Position numbers and translations under genes: made by a program. Below are positions 20,283 through 31,329 of a DNA stretch of 47,077 bases, piece after piece. How positions within the stretch are numbered: the first letter of the stretch is position 1; every line of letters starts with the position of its first letter. Origin of the DNA: Amphimedon queenslandica (Eukaryota > Porifera > Demospongiae > Haplosclerida > Niphatidae); contig NW_003546306.1 in the NCBI RefSeq assembly GCF_000090795.2, positions 231,927-279,003 on the forward strand, read 5' to 3'. The notes under the pieces were generated by a model. That model had not been told where the DNA came from. It saw nothing but the letters and a program-made list of their open reading frames with translations, and made no database searches.

Positions 20283-20610
20283 TTTACGGTATCCTTAGAA
20301 CATGTTAAAGTAGAATCACTTTTTGCTATAGTAAAGTAAAATAAATGAATGTTTCTGCATTAAATTTACCAACTGGCCACATGTTTTTGGCACTTTTACG
20401 AGCTAAGATAGATTTACTTGTTGCTTTAGTAAATGAATGTTATTACAATTACTTTACCAACTGATTAGTTTATGGCACCCTTTGAAAAAGTTAAAGCAGA
20501 TTTACTTGTTGCTATAGTAAAGTAAAATAAATAAACATTATTGCAATTAATTTACCAACTGGAGTCAAGTTTGTGGTACTTTTAGAACGAGTTAAAGCAA
20601 ATTACCTGTG
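20283..20610. repeat. ~90-bp tandem repeat, about 3.5 units
   Basis: Units share AATTTACCAACTGG, TTTTAGAAC-GTTAAAG and TTGCTATAGTAAAGTAAAATAA. The TTTACCAAC marker recurs at about 20366, 20453 and 20551. No coding. Confidence 0.75.
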
Positions 20611-20969
20611 TTTATGATTTACATACTTCGAGTAAACGGACTTAAAAAAAATTACTCACCAAAGGGTACCATACTAGTGGTACATGTAGCTCTTCTTTCT
20701 AATAGTGTTTCTGTGTCTCATTTATTAATAGAGTAAGTGATAAATCTACATGTATGTGCAACATGTACCTTCAACAAAACTGTCACAAAAAGAATGATCT
20801 TCCTGAGATTGAGCTACTTCAAAAATGTAGACAGTGAACAATTCAAATCTTTTGTTACCAACCAAGTATTTCAATTGATACAATTTACACAGTGCTTACC
20901 ATTACTTGATGATGCTTGAGTACTGGCTGCCTTTCTTCTTGAGGATTCAGCTGCTGTATTGTAAAATTT

Positions 20970-21201
20970 GTGACCATAATTGACAAAAGGTACCTCATGG
21001 TGGATAGGAAAATTGATTTTATAGCCTAAAAATCGAACTTCCTGAGCTCCGTTTATTAAAAAATTACTTCAGAGGATACAAAAAGTTACTATGTAACTTT
21101 TAGAAACAATAGATGTCTAACAGAGCACTCAGAGGTGTATATTTTTCATTATGATGATTTTAAAAATCCACCATAAGGTACCTTTTGTCAATTATGGTCA
21201 C
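20970..21201. mobile_element. Foldback element with nearly identical 36-bp arms
   Basis: Bases 20970-21005 (GTGACCATAATTGACAAAAG and on) and the reverse complement of 21166-21201 differ at about one position. The loop of ~160 bp is AT-rich and non-coding. The close match of the arms suggests recent activity. No clear target duplication was seen. Confidence 0.75.
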
Positions 21202-21267
21202 GTTTATGGACATACATGTGTAAATAGTGTGAAAAAATCTCATGCTTAGATAATTTCTGAATTCTAG

Positions 21268-21640
21268 CTTCATCTATATACATGATCTCTGGAAAAGTGA
21301 GGAGTTTGCATCAATAATATTGTTGTTTGAACATCAATTGTGTCTACCTTTTTGTGGATTGTTTCACTTTCTTTTGACAAGTTTTTTTCTAACTGTACAC
21401 TATCACATTGCTTTTGTACGCCTACACATGTGCGCAAAATAATTTTTATAATTGATGCTGCACCTTGTAAAAAGCAAGAAAAATCACTTGGAGTCATCAA
21501 GAAGAAGTCATTGTAAATTGCAACAGTATACTAGAAAAGACAATTTCTGCATCATTGGTTGATTTTAAAAATGGCGGCTGAGAGTGATGTCTGTTCTTGT
21601 ATAGTTTACTCCAACTGTTGCTAAGTAAACTAGTTGTTTA
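21268..21640 (-). pseudogene. Arm B of inverted duplication, with exon-like frame
   Basis: Reverse-complement partner of 19335-19695. It keeps a 76-codon open frame (21500-21270) containing SDFSCFLQGAASIIKII and CVGVQKQCDSVQLEKNLS. That frame is conserved with arm A better than expected for neutral DNA, in that differences fall largely between similar residues. No domain is recognised. It may be an upstream exon of the gene ending in the PHD finger at 19896-20098, which lies between the two arms on the same strand. Confidence 0.5.
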
Positions 21641-21649
21641 TTTCAGTAC

Positions 21650-21875
21650 ATGGTAGAAGAGTATCTATGCCCTTATCATACCTAGGCCCTTAGACCCTCA
21701 GTATCAGTGATAAATACCATAGATACCTCCACCTCATTCTATAACATTTGCTTAGTATACATGTAAGTTATACACCAAGGTAGAGGTTTCTATGGTGTTT
21801 ATTAACCAAGAGACACAGTCACAAGGTTAATAAATGCCTTAGAAACTGATACTGAGATGTATAACCAACTTCTAA
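21650..21875. repeat. Two palindromic ~110-bp repeat units, head to head
   Basis: Each unit is itself partly palindromic (GAGGTATCTATGGTATTTAT and complementary forms). The second unit is the inverse of the first. A third unit of the same family lies at 22240-22370. Confidence 0.65.
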
Positions 21876-22141
21876 CATGACAATTGAAAAACAACTACCA
21901 GCTGCAGATAATAAAACTACAGTTGACATCAATGCAACATATCTAAATGGCTAGCCTATTAAAAAATCAATGAAACTTGGCAAATGGACTAATAAGAGCA
22001 TAAACGTAGAGTGCAAAACTGCCAATCAATTAATTATTTAACGTGCTAGGTTAATATGAAAAATAATTGACCTCCAATACTTCAATCTCATTGGTCATTT
22101 GCAAGGTAGCATGGTAGAACTGTTATTATTCTACAAAGCCT

Positions 22142-22178
22142 AGTTGCAATTGACCAATCAGATTGCTTGATTTTAGGT
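22142..22178. repeat. 37-bp dispersed repeat
   Basis: TTGCAATTGACCAATCAGAT and the next ~15 bases recur at 19194-19228 with two or three differences. In each case the repeat lies beside the larger inverted or palindromic repeats, suggesting a shared compound element. Confidence 0.6.
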
Positions 22179-22239
22179 TCATAAATAACTTATTTATCAC
22201 TACGAGGTTTGTTTATTTTAGTACTAGTTATTTATTTTA

Positions 22240-22370
22240 GTACATGGCTGAAGTTGGTTATACAACTCAGTGTCAGTATTTATGGCCTTATCATACCTCA
22301 GGCTTAGGGCCCTCAGTATGATAAATACTATAGATACCTCACCTCGTTGTATAACCTTCTTGTTACTATT
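22240..22370. repeat. Third palindromic ~110-bp unit
   Basis: Starts AAGTTGGTTATACAACTCAG and ends ACCTCGTTGTATAACC, so its ends are complementary (GTTATACAAC and GTTGTATAAC). Matches the units at 21650-21875. Confidence 0.65.
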
Positions 22371-22961
22371 ACTATTGTTATTGTTGTTATTATTGTTAGC
22401 AACATTATTGTGATGGTAAATAATTTTTTAAGTCTGGTAGCAGTGCCATTCTGACTGCTGTCTGGTATCAACAGGTGTAAGTATGCATAAGTACTTTTTG
22501 TGAAAAATACAAGAAATAAATTTGAACCAATAACTACAGAAGTGAATCAGCTAAACATACAACAAAAGTCAAATAAACAGCGATGATGTGCTTCATACAA
22601 TAACAATAATTAGCTAATGTTACAGCAAGGTTGAAAGGTTGTTGCAATTGAACGTCATGTTTCGACTATTTAGACTGAAAACTTAGTTTAAGGCATAATG
22701 TAGCCATTTATTGGTTTACAGGGCTTAAAAAGCAATTACAAGCTACTTCTGAGAAATTTATCTTGACCGATGGATTTAACATTTAACCTTACTGCAGCAC
22801 TAGTAGCAAATATTTCTAGCAACATTTTTTATCATAATCAATTAAGTATTGCCAACAGATGTTAGTAGCATGCAGTTAGAAAAGTAGTGGCTTCATTCAG
22901 ACAAATAGTACAGTCTGAAGATAACAGGGGCATTAACAGGACAGTCCTTTTATACCAGATA
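22371..22961. other. No gene recognised
   Basis: AT-rich spacer with a short TTATTGTTG-rich stretch at 22365-22400. No motif seen. Confidence 0.4.
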
Positions 22962-24562
22962 CTGTAAACCTATTAATGTTAGCGGCTGTTTTATTTAGCA
23001 TTTATGCTTCAATGTCAAATTAGCGACTATTAAATTTGGCGTATCAAAAATCATCAAAAATGTTTACAACACACTCAAAATGTCAGTTTTTTCAACTCCT
23101 TTTAGTATAATATCATTATTGTCTTTAAGGTGTGTGAATGACATCATTAGCCAGTTTCTATGTAGTGGCTTTACAACAGAAGCACGTAGGTCAACTTTAA
23201 CATCAGCTATTTCAAATCCTTGTTCCAGAGCTTCCTTAACCTCAGTGGCATATCAGCAAGAAAAGTGAGACTTCATAGATTCCTTAAACACAGAGTTAAC
23301 ACTAACATCAAGGGTTTGTAGTTCCCCTGTACATCCTGCTGGTACAAACACTTGATGAATATGATTCTGACGTAACTTCTCCACGACAGATTCACAACGA
23401 TGTGCTTTAAAAACATCAAATAAGGCCAAAGCAGGTTGATTAGATGCAAGCTGGAGTTCACTTCTTGTTTGCTTAACGTAAGAAACAACCACTTTATCAA
23501 GAAATTCTAGCATAGTTGATTCTGTGCTCCAATGACTATCACTCTGTGTGATATTCCAATCCTGATAACAAGTGATCATTGCATGACAGCCAACAGTCTT
23601 GCCCTGGTAGATGACTTGAAAAGGAAGCAAATGGCCAGAAGCAGTAATAGTCATAGCAACAGTAATTTCTCTTTTGTCTTCCTTTTCGACAATAGGAACC
23701 TGCTTTGTGCCTTCTCTTTCCATTGTCTATTCAGTCACAGGAAATGGCTTTGACCCAGTCTGGACCCAGTTCAGTATCAGAGCTGGTGGAATGGTCCACG
23801 TCTCAACTTCACTCTTTATTCCCTCAAGAAAAACACTATTTCAGGGAAATTTTCAGGTAGCTTACGAGCAGCCTTTGTGCCTTTACGCTTAACATACCCA
23901 TTTCGACGGAGAAATGATTCTGCCCAGAAGAGCTTATAGAGATTGGGCCACCATGTTCCTTCAGGAGTTCTGCGTTTTTATGAGACACAATACCCTTAGC
24001 TGCAGCAATAGTAATACATCTATTTACAGTGCAACCTGCTTCTCTTAGGCTTTTAATATACTTAGATACGTCCTGATCATACTCAAATAGCATTATTGGC
24101 CTCCCCCTAGCTGCGTGTGGAAGGCTTGTGATTCTAGCAGGATCTTTCTCTTCCTTCAGCTTAGCTAGGTTTGTTTTCTTTATGTTCCTTACAGTACTCT
24201 CAGTAACATCAAATCCGAGCTCCTTTGAAAATTTCTGTAAAGCTGCTTTTTTGCCACATTCGCAGGAATATTTCGCAATTTTAGCACGTGTTTCGTCATC
24301 TTAATGATGATAGCTACTTCTTTTCCTAGTTTTATTAACTTCCACAACCTTTTCCACTTCTCTGTTAGCTGCTGCTGTTGTTCCACTGGGTTCTCCTTCC
24401 TCTGGTAGTGTTGCCGGCCGAGCAGAAGAAAGCCATCTAATCAGCAACATCTTGTGATCACATGCTGGGTGTTTTATATTAACAAATATGAAATTTAGCA
24501 TTTTTAGGTTCTTCACTAATATCGCTAAAATAAGTAGCATGCTAAAATTTGTAGTTTTACAG
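22962..24562. mobile_element. Pogo/Tigger-like element, 1.6 kb
   Basis: The ends are inverted repeats: CTGTAAACCTATTAATGTTAG at 22962 and, reversed from 24562, CTGTAAAACTACAAATTTTAG. They match at 18 of 22 positions including the following C. TA flanks both sides (22960-22961 and 24563-24564). Contents: one minus-strand transposase pseudogene and no accessory gene. The TIRs differ from those of the 11696-14177 element, so this is a separate lineage. Confidence 0.88.
23064..24450 (-). pseudogene. Pogo/Tigger-like transposase
   Basis: The likely Met is at 24450. The HTH part reads DDETRAKIAKYSCECGKKAA and TESTVRNIKKTNLAKLKEE. The linker has RGRPIML and CITIAAAKGIV. The core has NWVQTG near 23770, where NWDQTG is expected, so the first catalytic Asp is Val. 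The second Asp is present in ALALFDVFKAHR, and CTGELQTLDVSVN follows. The frame ends at 23064 (DILSVL). Damage: a stop near 24302, a frameshift near 23930 and a TGA near 23253. The tail with SVFKESMKSHF and VKPLHRNWL matches pogo C-termini. Dead on both catalytic and frame grounds. Confidence 0.9.
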
Positions 24563-24564
24563 TA

Positions 24565-25046
24565 GTGCCAATAAGGATAAGTCCCAAAAAGGATAAGTTT
24601 AAAAGGAATGGCAAACTTGGACATGAGTGCATGAAAATACTTGCATGATGTGGGTAAATGTACTTGAGCGTTTGGGATTTCCATTAATTTTATTCCAATG
24701 TGATTTTCAGCTATATCATCTAGGAGCTTGCCTCTCTTGCTTGTGTTGATAAGAGTGGTTCAGTGTATAACATTGTTTCCATAAAGTGTTGAGTGTGACC
24801 TAGCTAGTGTGATAAGAGTGTAGCAATAATACGTGTTGACTTTCGCTTTAATACCTATTATAGTCTACATACTTTTTGGCATACTTTATACTGCACACTA
24901 CACAATGATACGAAATCATTATTTTGAACCATACAGCTTGCCATAGTTTGGCTTTTAAGGTGTCGTGGTTTCTATGACTACAGATATGATAACTTAAGAT
25001 GTAAGATACATTCTTTTAAAATTGAAAGTAAGCGACAGAAATGTTT
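24565..25046. other. No gene recognised
   Basis: AT-rich sequence outside the pogo element. No conserved motif on either strand. Confidence 0.4.
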
Positions 25047-25190
25047 TTATTCAATTTCAAGTTTTTCAGTAATCTTCTTCATTGAATGCATTATTTCAGA
25101 AACATCAGAACTCAATTTTGCAACTCCAGACTTCAATTCTAAAATGTCAGTTTCTAGCTTTAACAAAAAGTATGTTGTTGTGTCACAGTC
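25047..25190 (-). CDS. Short coiled-coil-like C-terminal exon
   Basis: The frame reads FLLKLETDILELKSGVAKLS, then SDVSEIMHSMKKITEKLEIE and stop at 25047. Hydrophobic residues at heptad-like spacing and many Lys/Glu suggest a coiled coil. The upstream edge was set by a stop and possible acceptor near 25190. No partner exon can be proven; the exon at 25628-26040 on the same strand is the nearest candidate but carries its own stop. Confidence 0.35.
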   Translation of the reverse strand, partial: DCDTTTYFLLKLETDILELKSGVAKLSSDVSEIMHSMKKITEKLEIE

Positions 25191-25624
25191 ACCTCAGTTT
25201 CACTAATCGACAGAGTATATATATATATATGAAATAGCATTTTTGGAAAGTTACATGCATAGCAACAAAGCTTGAAATAACAGACACCACACTTGATGAA
25301 CACAATGTCCATTAAACTGGCTTGTAAAATCACACATTATTTCAATTTTTTCTCAAATTGAGACAAAATAGGACATAGTACATATTCAAGTACAATTTTA
25401 TTGTAATTGTGAGTTCAAGCTCTGGCTATTACATAACTTATTACCAACACGACTAAATTATGTACTAGTAGTTTTACATTGTTATTCATGGATTTGTATT
25501 ATGATTATGTACTCTATGTATTGGAAAGGGGAATGAGCAGTTGCTTAATTACTTGTAAGTATATGCACTTAAGAATATGATATTATACTATCGGCTTCTG
25601 GTACTGACACATTCTAAAGCTTAA

Positions 25625-26040
25625 AAATTAATTTTGATGCAGTTGAAATCTCCCACCCTTCTCATGTAGCTGGACTAACATTGCAAATGATAAAGGTTCT
25701 TGAATAGGCAAAATGGCAGTCGATTCCTTTTCTAAAGCTTCAATATTTCTATTAAGGTACTCAAACATTTTTAATACAGATGAGAAGTCTGTCACATAAA
25801 AATGGTGGACATCACAAACAGAATTTATACAAAATAGGACTTCTATAGTATGGCCATAATAATTCAAACCTATCAAATATAAATTTAGCGATGCAGATCC
25901 AGTCACTAACATACCTAAGGGCATCAGGCCATAGTCGCTGCGACATCTATACATAACTGACAATAATTGGCATCGTGACACTTCCACTGAACCTGCAAAC
26001 TTGACCTCACGAGAAATACTTTTCAGTTCGAGCCACCTCT
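25625..26040 (-). CDS. Unrecognised terminal exon
   Basis: An AG acceptor near 26040 is followed by an uninterrupted frame of about 137 codons. It reads RWLELKSISREVKFAGSV, VSRCQLLSVMYRCRSDYG, VTGSASLNLYLIGLNYYG, FYVTDFSSVLKMFEYLNRN and LVQLHEKGGRFQLHQN, then stop. Length, mixed composition and lack of stops in AT-rich DNA favour real coding. I do not recognise the family. The upstream 26040-26200 region shows no obvious further exon before the Harbinger element begins. Confidence 0.5.
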
Positions 26041-26433
26041 AAGCAATGCATCCACAACACCTATAAATAAATACTTCTTTAACACAAATAGGGAGCCCCA
26101 ATTATGTACTCAAAATTATGTACCACAAGATAACAAATTCAAATAACAAACAATTATTGGTGATGCAGTATATTAGTAATGCGGTAGCATTACTAAAGGC
26201 CTTTCTACACTAGCACTTCTAATGCGCATTGAACTGGTTTGGAACTGGTTCCAGTCATTTCACACCTGATGCACATTGACTTCAATGCGCATTAAGCCAA
26301 ACCACCTCCATATGTGGTTTGAATGCGCATTGCAATAATAATTAACGCATCATCAAGTTTTGTCATGTGATTTGATGACGTAATGTGTAATGAATACTAT
26401 TAGTATAATAGTAGCTAGCTATTGGTGCAAAAT

Positions 26434-27349
26434 ATGGCGGCTGGCTGGTCTGCAGAAGCTACTGCAGCTCTTCTTGCTATATGGGGTGAAGAAAATGTGC
26501 AGGAACAGCTAGATGGGGTAGCAAGAAATCGTTCAATATATGAAAGAATTTTATCAAAACTTAAAGAAAAAAGCTTTAATTATAATTGGAAACAATGCCG
26601 GACTAAAGTCAAGAACTTGACTCAACAATATAGAAAAGTCAGTTGCTAGATTTAACTTGAACTTGTTAAAAATGTGGTCTGGTTTAGATTAAAGATGGTC
26701 ATACTGTGTCTGGTACTGATCGCAAAAGCTGTCCATATTATGAACAGATAGACAAAATACTAGGATGTTGACAGGCATCACAGCCCAGTATTATTTTAGA
26801 GAATCATAGTTCTAATGTTGTTGTTACTGTTACAAATAAATAGATAGTAGCTATAATAAGTGCTGAAATTTATAGGTGAGACATATGACGATGAAGCCGC
26901 AAATGATGACTCTGAATTGTCTGCAGCCACTGGAGAATCTAGTTATCAGCCACTGTCTGAAACTACAGCAGTATAAAAAGAGACTAGTGCATCAAGCTCT
27001 GGAATGAATTCTGATCCAGCGGTTACAAGTAAAACTACTGCAGGAGCTGGAAAATTAGGAAAAAGTATGCATTCAGTTTTGTGCCATGCATACAATGATT
27101 ATTATTATTATTATTATTATTATTGTGGCAGGAAAGAGAAGAAATGATAGTGACAACACAGATTTTGATAAATTTATAAAATTGGAAGAACGAGAGGAAA
27201 AGTGGTTGAAATTAGAAAAAAGATTAGAATTAGAAGAATGACGTAAACAACAAATATTCGCTATGTTTAGCGACATCATAAGATTAATGCAACGAAATAG
27301 TTATATCTTCCCACCATATGTCCCTAACATGGATTATAACTTACAATAA
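26434..27349 (+). pseudogene. Harbinger Myb/SANT-like DNA-binding protein
   Basis: Four exons: 26434-26637, 26688 to about 26833, 26876-27064 and 27132-27349. Exon 1 reads AAGWSAEATAALLAIWGEEN and SIYERILSKLKEK, then NWKQCRTKVKNLTQQYRK, a trihelix/Myb-SANT-like domain. Exon 2 has CPYYEQIDKILG. Exon 4 has RREND-type basic and EEREEKWLKLEKRLELEE coiled coil, ending MDYNLQ. Stops: TGA after ILGC, TAA after SETTAV and TGA after LELEE. In PIF/Harbinger elements this protein brings the transposase to the nucleus and to the ends. The exon 3-4 intron holds a TTA microsatellite (27098-27124). Confidence 0.82.
27098..27124. repeat. (TTA)n microsatellite
   Basis: Nine tandem ATT/TTA triplets in the intron before the last exon of the Myb-like gene. 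Confidence 0.9.
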
Positions 27350-27503
27350 TTAGAATGCTGCAGCTATAATATCTATAAATATTATAATTTATACATGTAA
27401 TAATGAAGTAATAATGGTGCAATAATGTAGATTAAATAATTATTAGATTATTATGCAGGTCTTGCTTAACATGAGACATTCAGCTAAAGCATCACGAATA
27501 TTT

Positions 27504-28736
27504 TTAGCTAATTGTGTATGTTGTTACTTGTAGTGCTGCGGATGAGCTTTGATGGCAAAAAAGTGGCTCCACATAAAACCAGCTAGGATCACAAGTATCT
27601 CCATATAATTCACACATATTATGTAGGGTGATGCATGAAGCAGAAGCAGTGATTACATTTTCAATGTTATAGTAGTCCAATCTCTTTAATAAACTTTGCC
27701 ATCTTCCCTTTAACTGTCCAAAAGCATTTTCCACCATTATCCTTGCCCTGCTGTCGGTAGTTGTAGATTCTGTATGTTTGTCAACTGTTCAGAATCTGGA
27801 TAAGGCTTCTTAAGCCATGTTAATAGTGGATATGCAGGATTTTCTAGGATGCAGAGAGAAACATCTACTCCATTAATATGCCGTTTCATATCAGGTAAAT
27901 AATCTCCACTATTGACTCTGCGAAAAAACCAACTATTGGCAAATACCCTAGCATCATGAACTTTTCCTGGCCATCCAATATTTATGTCCATAAAACGGCC
28001 ACAAAAATCAACAACTGCCTGAATAATAATAGAAAAAAAGCATTTTCTATTAAAATAGTCTGAAGCAGACTCAGATGGCTTCAATATTGGAATGTGAGAC
28101 CCATCTATTGCTCCTACATTCAGTGGAAATCCCCAACGATCCTCAAATCCATGAAATATATCTTAAATAGAAGACAAAGATGAAGGAAACTTAACTTTTG
28201 GCAAAAGGACTTGAACAATAACACGGCAAGTTTCAGTACTATTTTTCCAACAGTAGATGTGCCCAAACCAAATAAACAGCCTATTGTTCTGTATTCTACA
28301 TTAGTTGCCAGTCTCCAAATGGTTACAGCAATTTGTTCATCAGCGGAGATAGGTTTTCTAAATTTTGTTATTTCTTTACTTAAGTAGGGCTTAAGTTCAT
28401 GGCATATTATATGAAAAGTCTCCTCATTCATTCGTAATTTCTCTCTCCACCAATAATTACCAAACTGTCCTGCACTTGCTGATTTCCAAAATTTTCTGGA
28501 TCTTGATTCACACCAAATACTGCGAGGCTGCTTTGCTGCTAGTGACCTAACCAATGCTATGATATAAGCTCTGAAAGTGGCATAAAAACGGTAAATTTAA
28601 CAGAATGAGTACCAATATCTCACGTTAACCTTCTTTTCATTTCCATGCGTATCAGTATTCTTCGTCTTTTACTTTTTTCACAGATTCTTATAAGTTTAAA
28701 TAAGGGCATTAGTGCTATTCCAAGAAGTCCTTCCAT
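27504..28736 (-). pseudogene. PIF/Harbinger DDE transposase
   Basis: Exon 1 (28736-28624) begins MEGLLGIALMPLFKLIRIC. A short intron with GTGAGA donor and TTTCAG acceptor leads to exon 2 at 28570. Exon 2 reads WWREKLRMNEETFHIICHEL, then ISADEQIAVTIWRLAT and LFGLGTSTVGKIV (HTH). The catalytic triad sites are all visible: VGAIDGSHIPIL (Asp 1), GWPGKVHDARVFANS (Asp 2) and MVENAFGQLKGRWQSLL (Glu), then HNMCELYGD. A TAA and a frameshift near 28150 and a frameshift near 27737 inactivate it. The usual GD in GDPAYPL is EN (ENPAYPLLTWLKKPY). It resembles the HARBI1-type family. Confidence 0.93.
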
Positions 28737-28910
28737 TATGCATATCTATGCGTTATGGTAGCGCACGTGTTGCCTAGCAACAATGCAACATCACGTGACA
28801 AATAATTAAATACAATGGATTTTTATTAAAAATAAGTTTAGGTGTGGAATCTGTCAATGCGCATTAATGAGCTGACTTCTTGAACCGGTTGAAGCGTAGA
28901 AAGGCCTTAA

Positions 28911-29680
28911 GTAGGATTCACCCCATTTGAAATGGCTGCCAAGACTTTTGCGGCCTTGCTATACGAGGATAAGGTGCTCCTATGCTTACGAGATTTCTTA
29001 GAGGACCTTATCTTGACCAAAGGACTCCATTGGTACCACTTATGTGGCTTTAGCTAAACCTTGTCTAAGAGGAAAGTCAAAAGTTGGCGAAGCAGCCATT
29101 TTGTTTAGCCACCTTTTTTATCTTTGTCATTATCTGTCAATCAGTTAAGCAGGGGTATTGTGGTCTTTGAACAATGCTACAAGGCTAATTCTTACACCAA
29201 TCTACTCTAATTGTCCAAGCACAGGTCCACAAGTTATAAAATAAGTTTAACAAAAACAAAAGTTTTCCCTCTCTTTATCAAAGTCTGTCCAACTTCAGCT
29301 CATTCAGCCATTTTTGTTAAGGAGCATGTGCTCCATAATTTGGGTCTGGTTGCGCGTGCTCAATGCAATATACAATAAATCAATAATCATAGACTCATTA
29401 AGTCATAGTTCTATTTCTGGCTCATTTCTGGTTGTGTCTCTGGGTCTATGTCAGGTCTACTACTTCCATACTCATCTCTGGATCTACTACAGCATTTATG
29501 GAGACCTAGTACTTCTATACTTTAGATCTTTCTGGATGGCAGGCTTTGTTCTGTCTGGACTGACTGTTTTCTAGGCTGTTCATTTGAGGAATTGTCAAGT
29601 TGAAGAAGCATTGCAAGTAAAGACTTGTGAAGGGGACGTTCTACTACAGTTACTGAAACAGGTCTTTTACTAGTAATAGT
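28911..29680. other. No gene recognised
   Basis: Mixed sequence between the Harbinger and Helitron elements. The 86-codon plus-strand frame at 29314-29574 is Ser/Leu/Tyr-rich without motifs. The 5' end of the Helitron should lie in or near here, but Helitron 5' ends are too short to place by eye. Confidence 0.4.
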
Positions 29681-29717
29681 AGTTGTACTGTATTAATAGT
29701 AATAAAAAAATATCATT

Positions 29718-31318
29718 ATGCCTAAAGCAAGAAAAACATCTGCTAAGAAAAGAAGGCAAAATAAACAATATCAACAGAGTAAAAAACTACTTTCAGAGCC
29801 TATTAATCTCCCTGATGCCCCTCAATACAATAATGGCTCTGTGTATGATCGTACCGTTACAGTATGTGATGCCATGGAGTCAATTGATTTTCCCAATGCC
29901 CCGGAACAAATGATGGCTCTGTGTTTCATTATAGTGTAGCCTTATGTGATGTGACACATTTTGAACTTGCTTATACTTCTGAGGATGAAAAATTACGTAA
30001 AAAGTCAACTTTTGGAGCCTATTGATCTTCCTGATGCTCCTGAATGTAATAATGGCTCTGTGGATCTTCCTGATACCCCGAAATACAATGATGGCACTGT
30101 TTATGATAATAATGTAGCCTTATGTGATACTACACAATATACACTTGCTTATACTGCTGAGGATGAAACAACTGTCAGAGATAGGCAGTTAAAGGAAAAA
30201 CAGGAGAGGTCTATGCTAAGTTATTACAAAAATCATGACAAAACTTGAAAAGGTAAAGGAGTACCACATAAACCATAGACAAGTGAGATGAAGCAATTTT
30301 AAAAACATCATACTGCTAATCATGACAAGAAATTAGAAAGATTTAGAGATTATTATGCCTCTCACAATCAGCAAATAAAAGATAATGCTAGAGATCATTA
30401 TGCTGCCGTTGCTGATACAAAAAAAATGCCAAAACTGAGGCAAAAATATAGAATACGCAGGCAAAAATATACAATATGCATAGAAAAGTCACACACAAGA
30501 ATTGTAGCTCCTAAAAAACAAGTAAAGTTCATAGAAAAATTATACTGCGTATCATAAATAAAATGACACCCGATTAAAGCGAAATAGAAGGGCAAAGTAT
30601 GCATTGAAGCTAACCGAGCCTAAACTGGAAGCTAAACAAAAATATATTTCATTAATTAGGGGAAAACTAGCTAAAAATTTTGGAGTACAGAAGCATTTGA
30701 AAGTTGCTTTTAGTGTTGATAAATTGCTACCAATTGCTGTTACTCAGTCTTGTATTAATTGAATTGCATCGAGAAGACTGGTTAATTTAATACTGAATAT
30801 ACATAAGCACTTTGCTTGTCTTTTGCTTGGAGTATTTAAAAGGGTAAATAGTAACACATACATTGGCAATGGTGATTTCAGTGAGCAGTACCATGTGGCC
30901 AGTGGTGATCCTCACTTTTATCAGGCATGTTATAAAAATGCCCGTCAAATGATAATCATGTTAATAATTGTAATGACATTACTTTAAGTAATGATAGTAT
31001 TTTTAATAATTTAAATGATTTTAAGATATATTTTTAAGTAATGAAAATGCAAACGACAATGACATGAATAATGGTACAATTTTAAATAATGAAAATGACA
31101 ATGTAAATGACAGGGATAGTGTGAATATGGATAACGATAAAGATACTCCAGAAAAAGATGACAATGTACATGTAGACAGTGGTAAGAGAGCCAAATGGAG
31201 CACAGTAAAGATAGCTTGTACAGAAAATTGCAAGACATTGTCAGATTTTCAGATCAAGACAAAAAAAATTTTAAAAGAAGCTTTTGGGGAACCAGTTCAT
31301 AAATTTAGAGGAATTTAA
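29718..31318 (+). pseudogene. Helitron RepHel N-terminal basic region
   Basis: An ATG at 29718 begins MPKARKTSAKKRRQNKQY. Downstream, at least four copies of a short acidic repeat (P-I-D-L-P-D-A-P-E, N-N-G-S-V) and Tyr/Lys/Arg-rich blocks follow (HDKKLERFRDYYASHNQQ). Such basic, repeat-rich N-termini precede many animal Helitron proteins. After 30540 the frame is broken repeatedly. Near 31190-31316 it reads AKWSTVKIACTENCKTL, then ILKEAFGEPVHKFRGI. Role of the region is unknown. Confidence 0.55.
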
Positions 31319-31329
31319 AAAAAATAGAT

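Larger units (their letters stand above)
26197..28907. mobile_element. PIF/Harbinger transposon, both genes present
   Basis: AGGCCTTTCTAC at 26197 and its exact complement ending at 28907 are the terminal repeats. TAA flanks both (26194-26196 and 28908-28910), the target duplication expected of PIF/Harbinger. A Myb/SANT-like gene (plus) and a DDE transposase gene (minus) converge, as in other Harbinger elements. The palindrome AATGCGCATT occurs at 26221, 26284, 26322 and 28856, close to the ends, and is a good candidate for the Myb-like protein's binding site. Confidence 0.93.

Noticed and set aside
31011-31238. Two minus-strand frames of 70-75 codons rich in His, Ser and Leu
   Set aside because: Antisense to Asp/Asn-rich repeats of the Helitron N-terminal region; low complexity.
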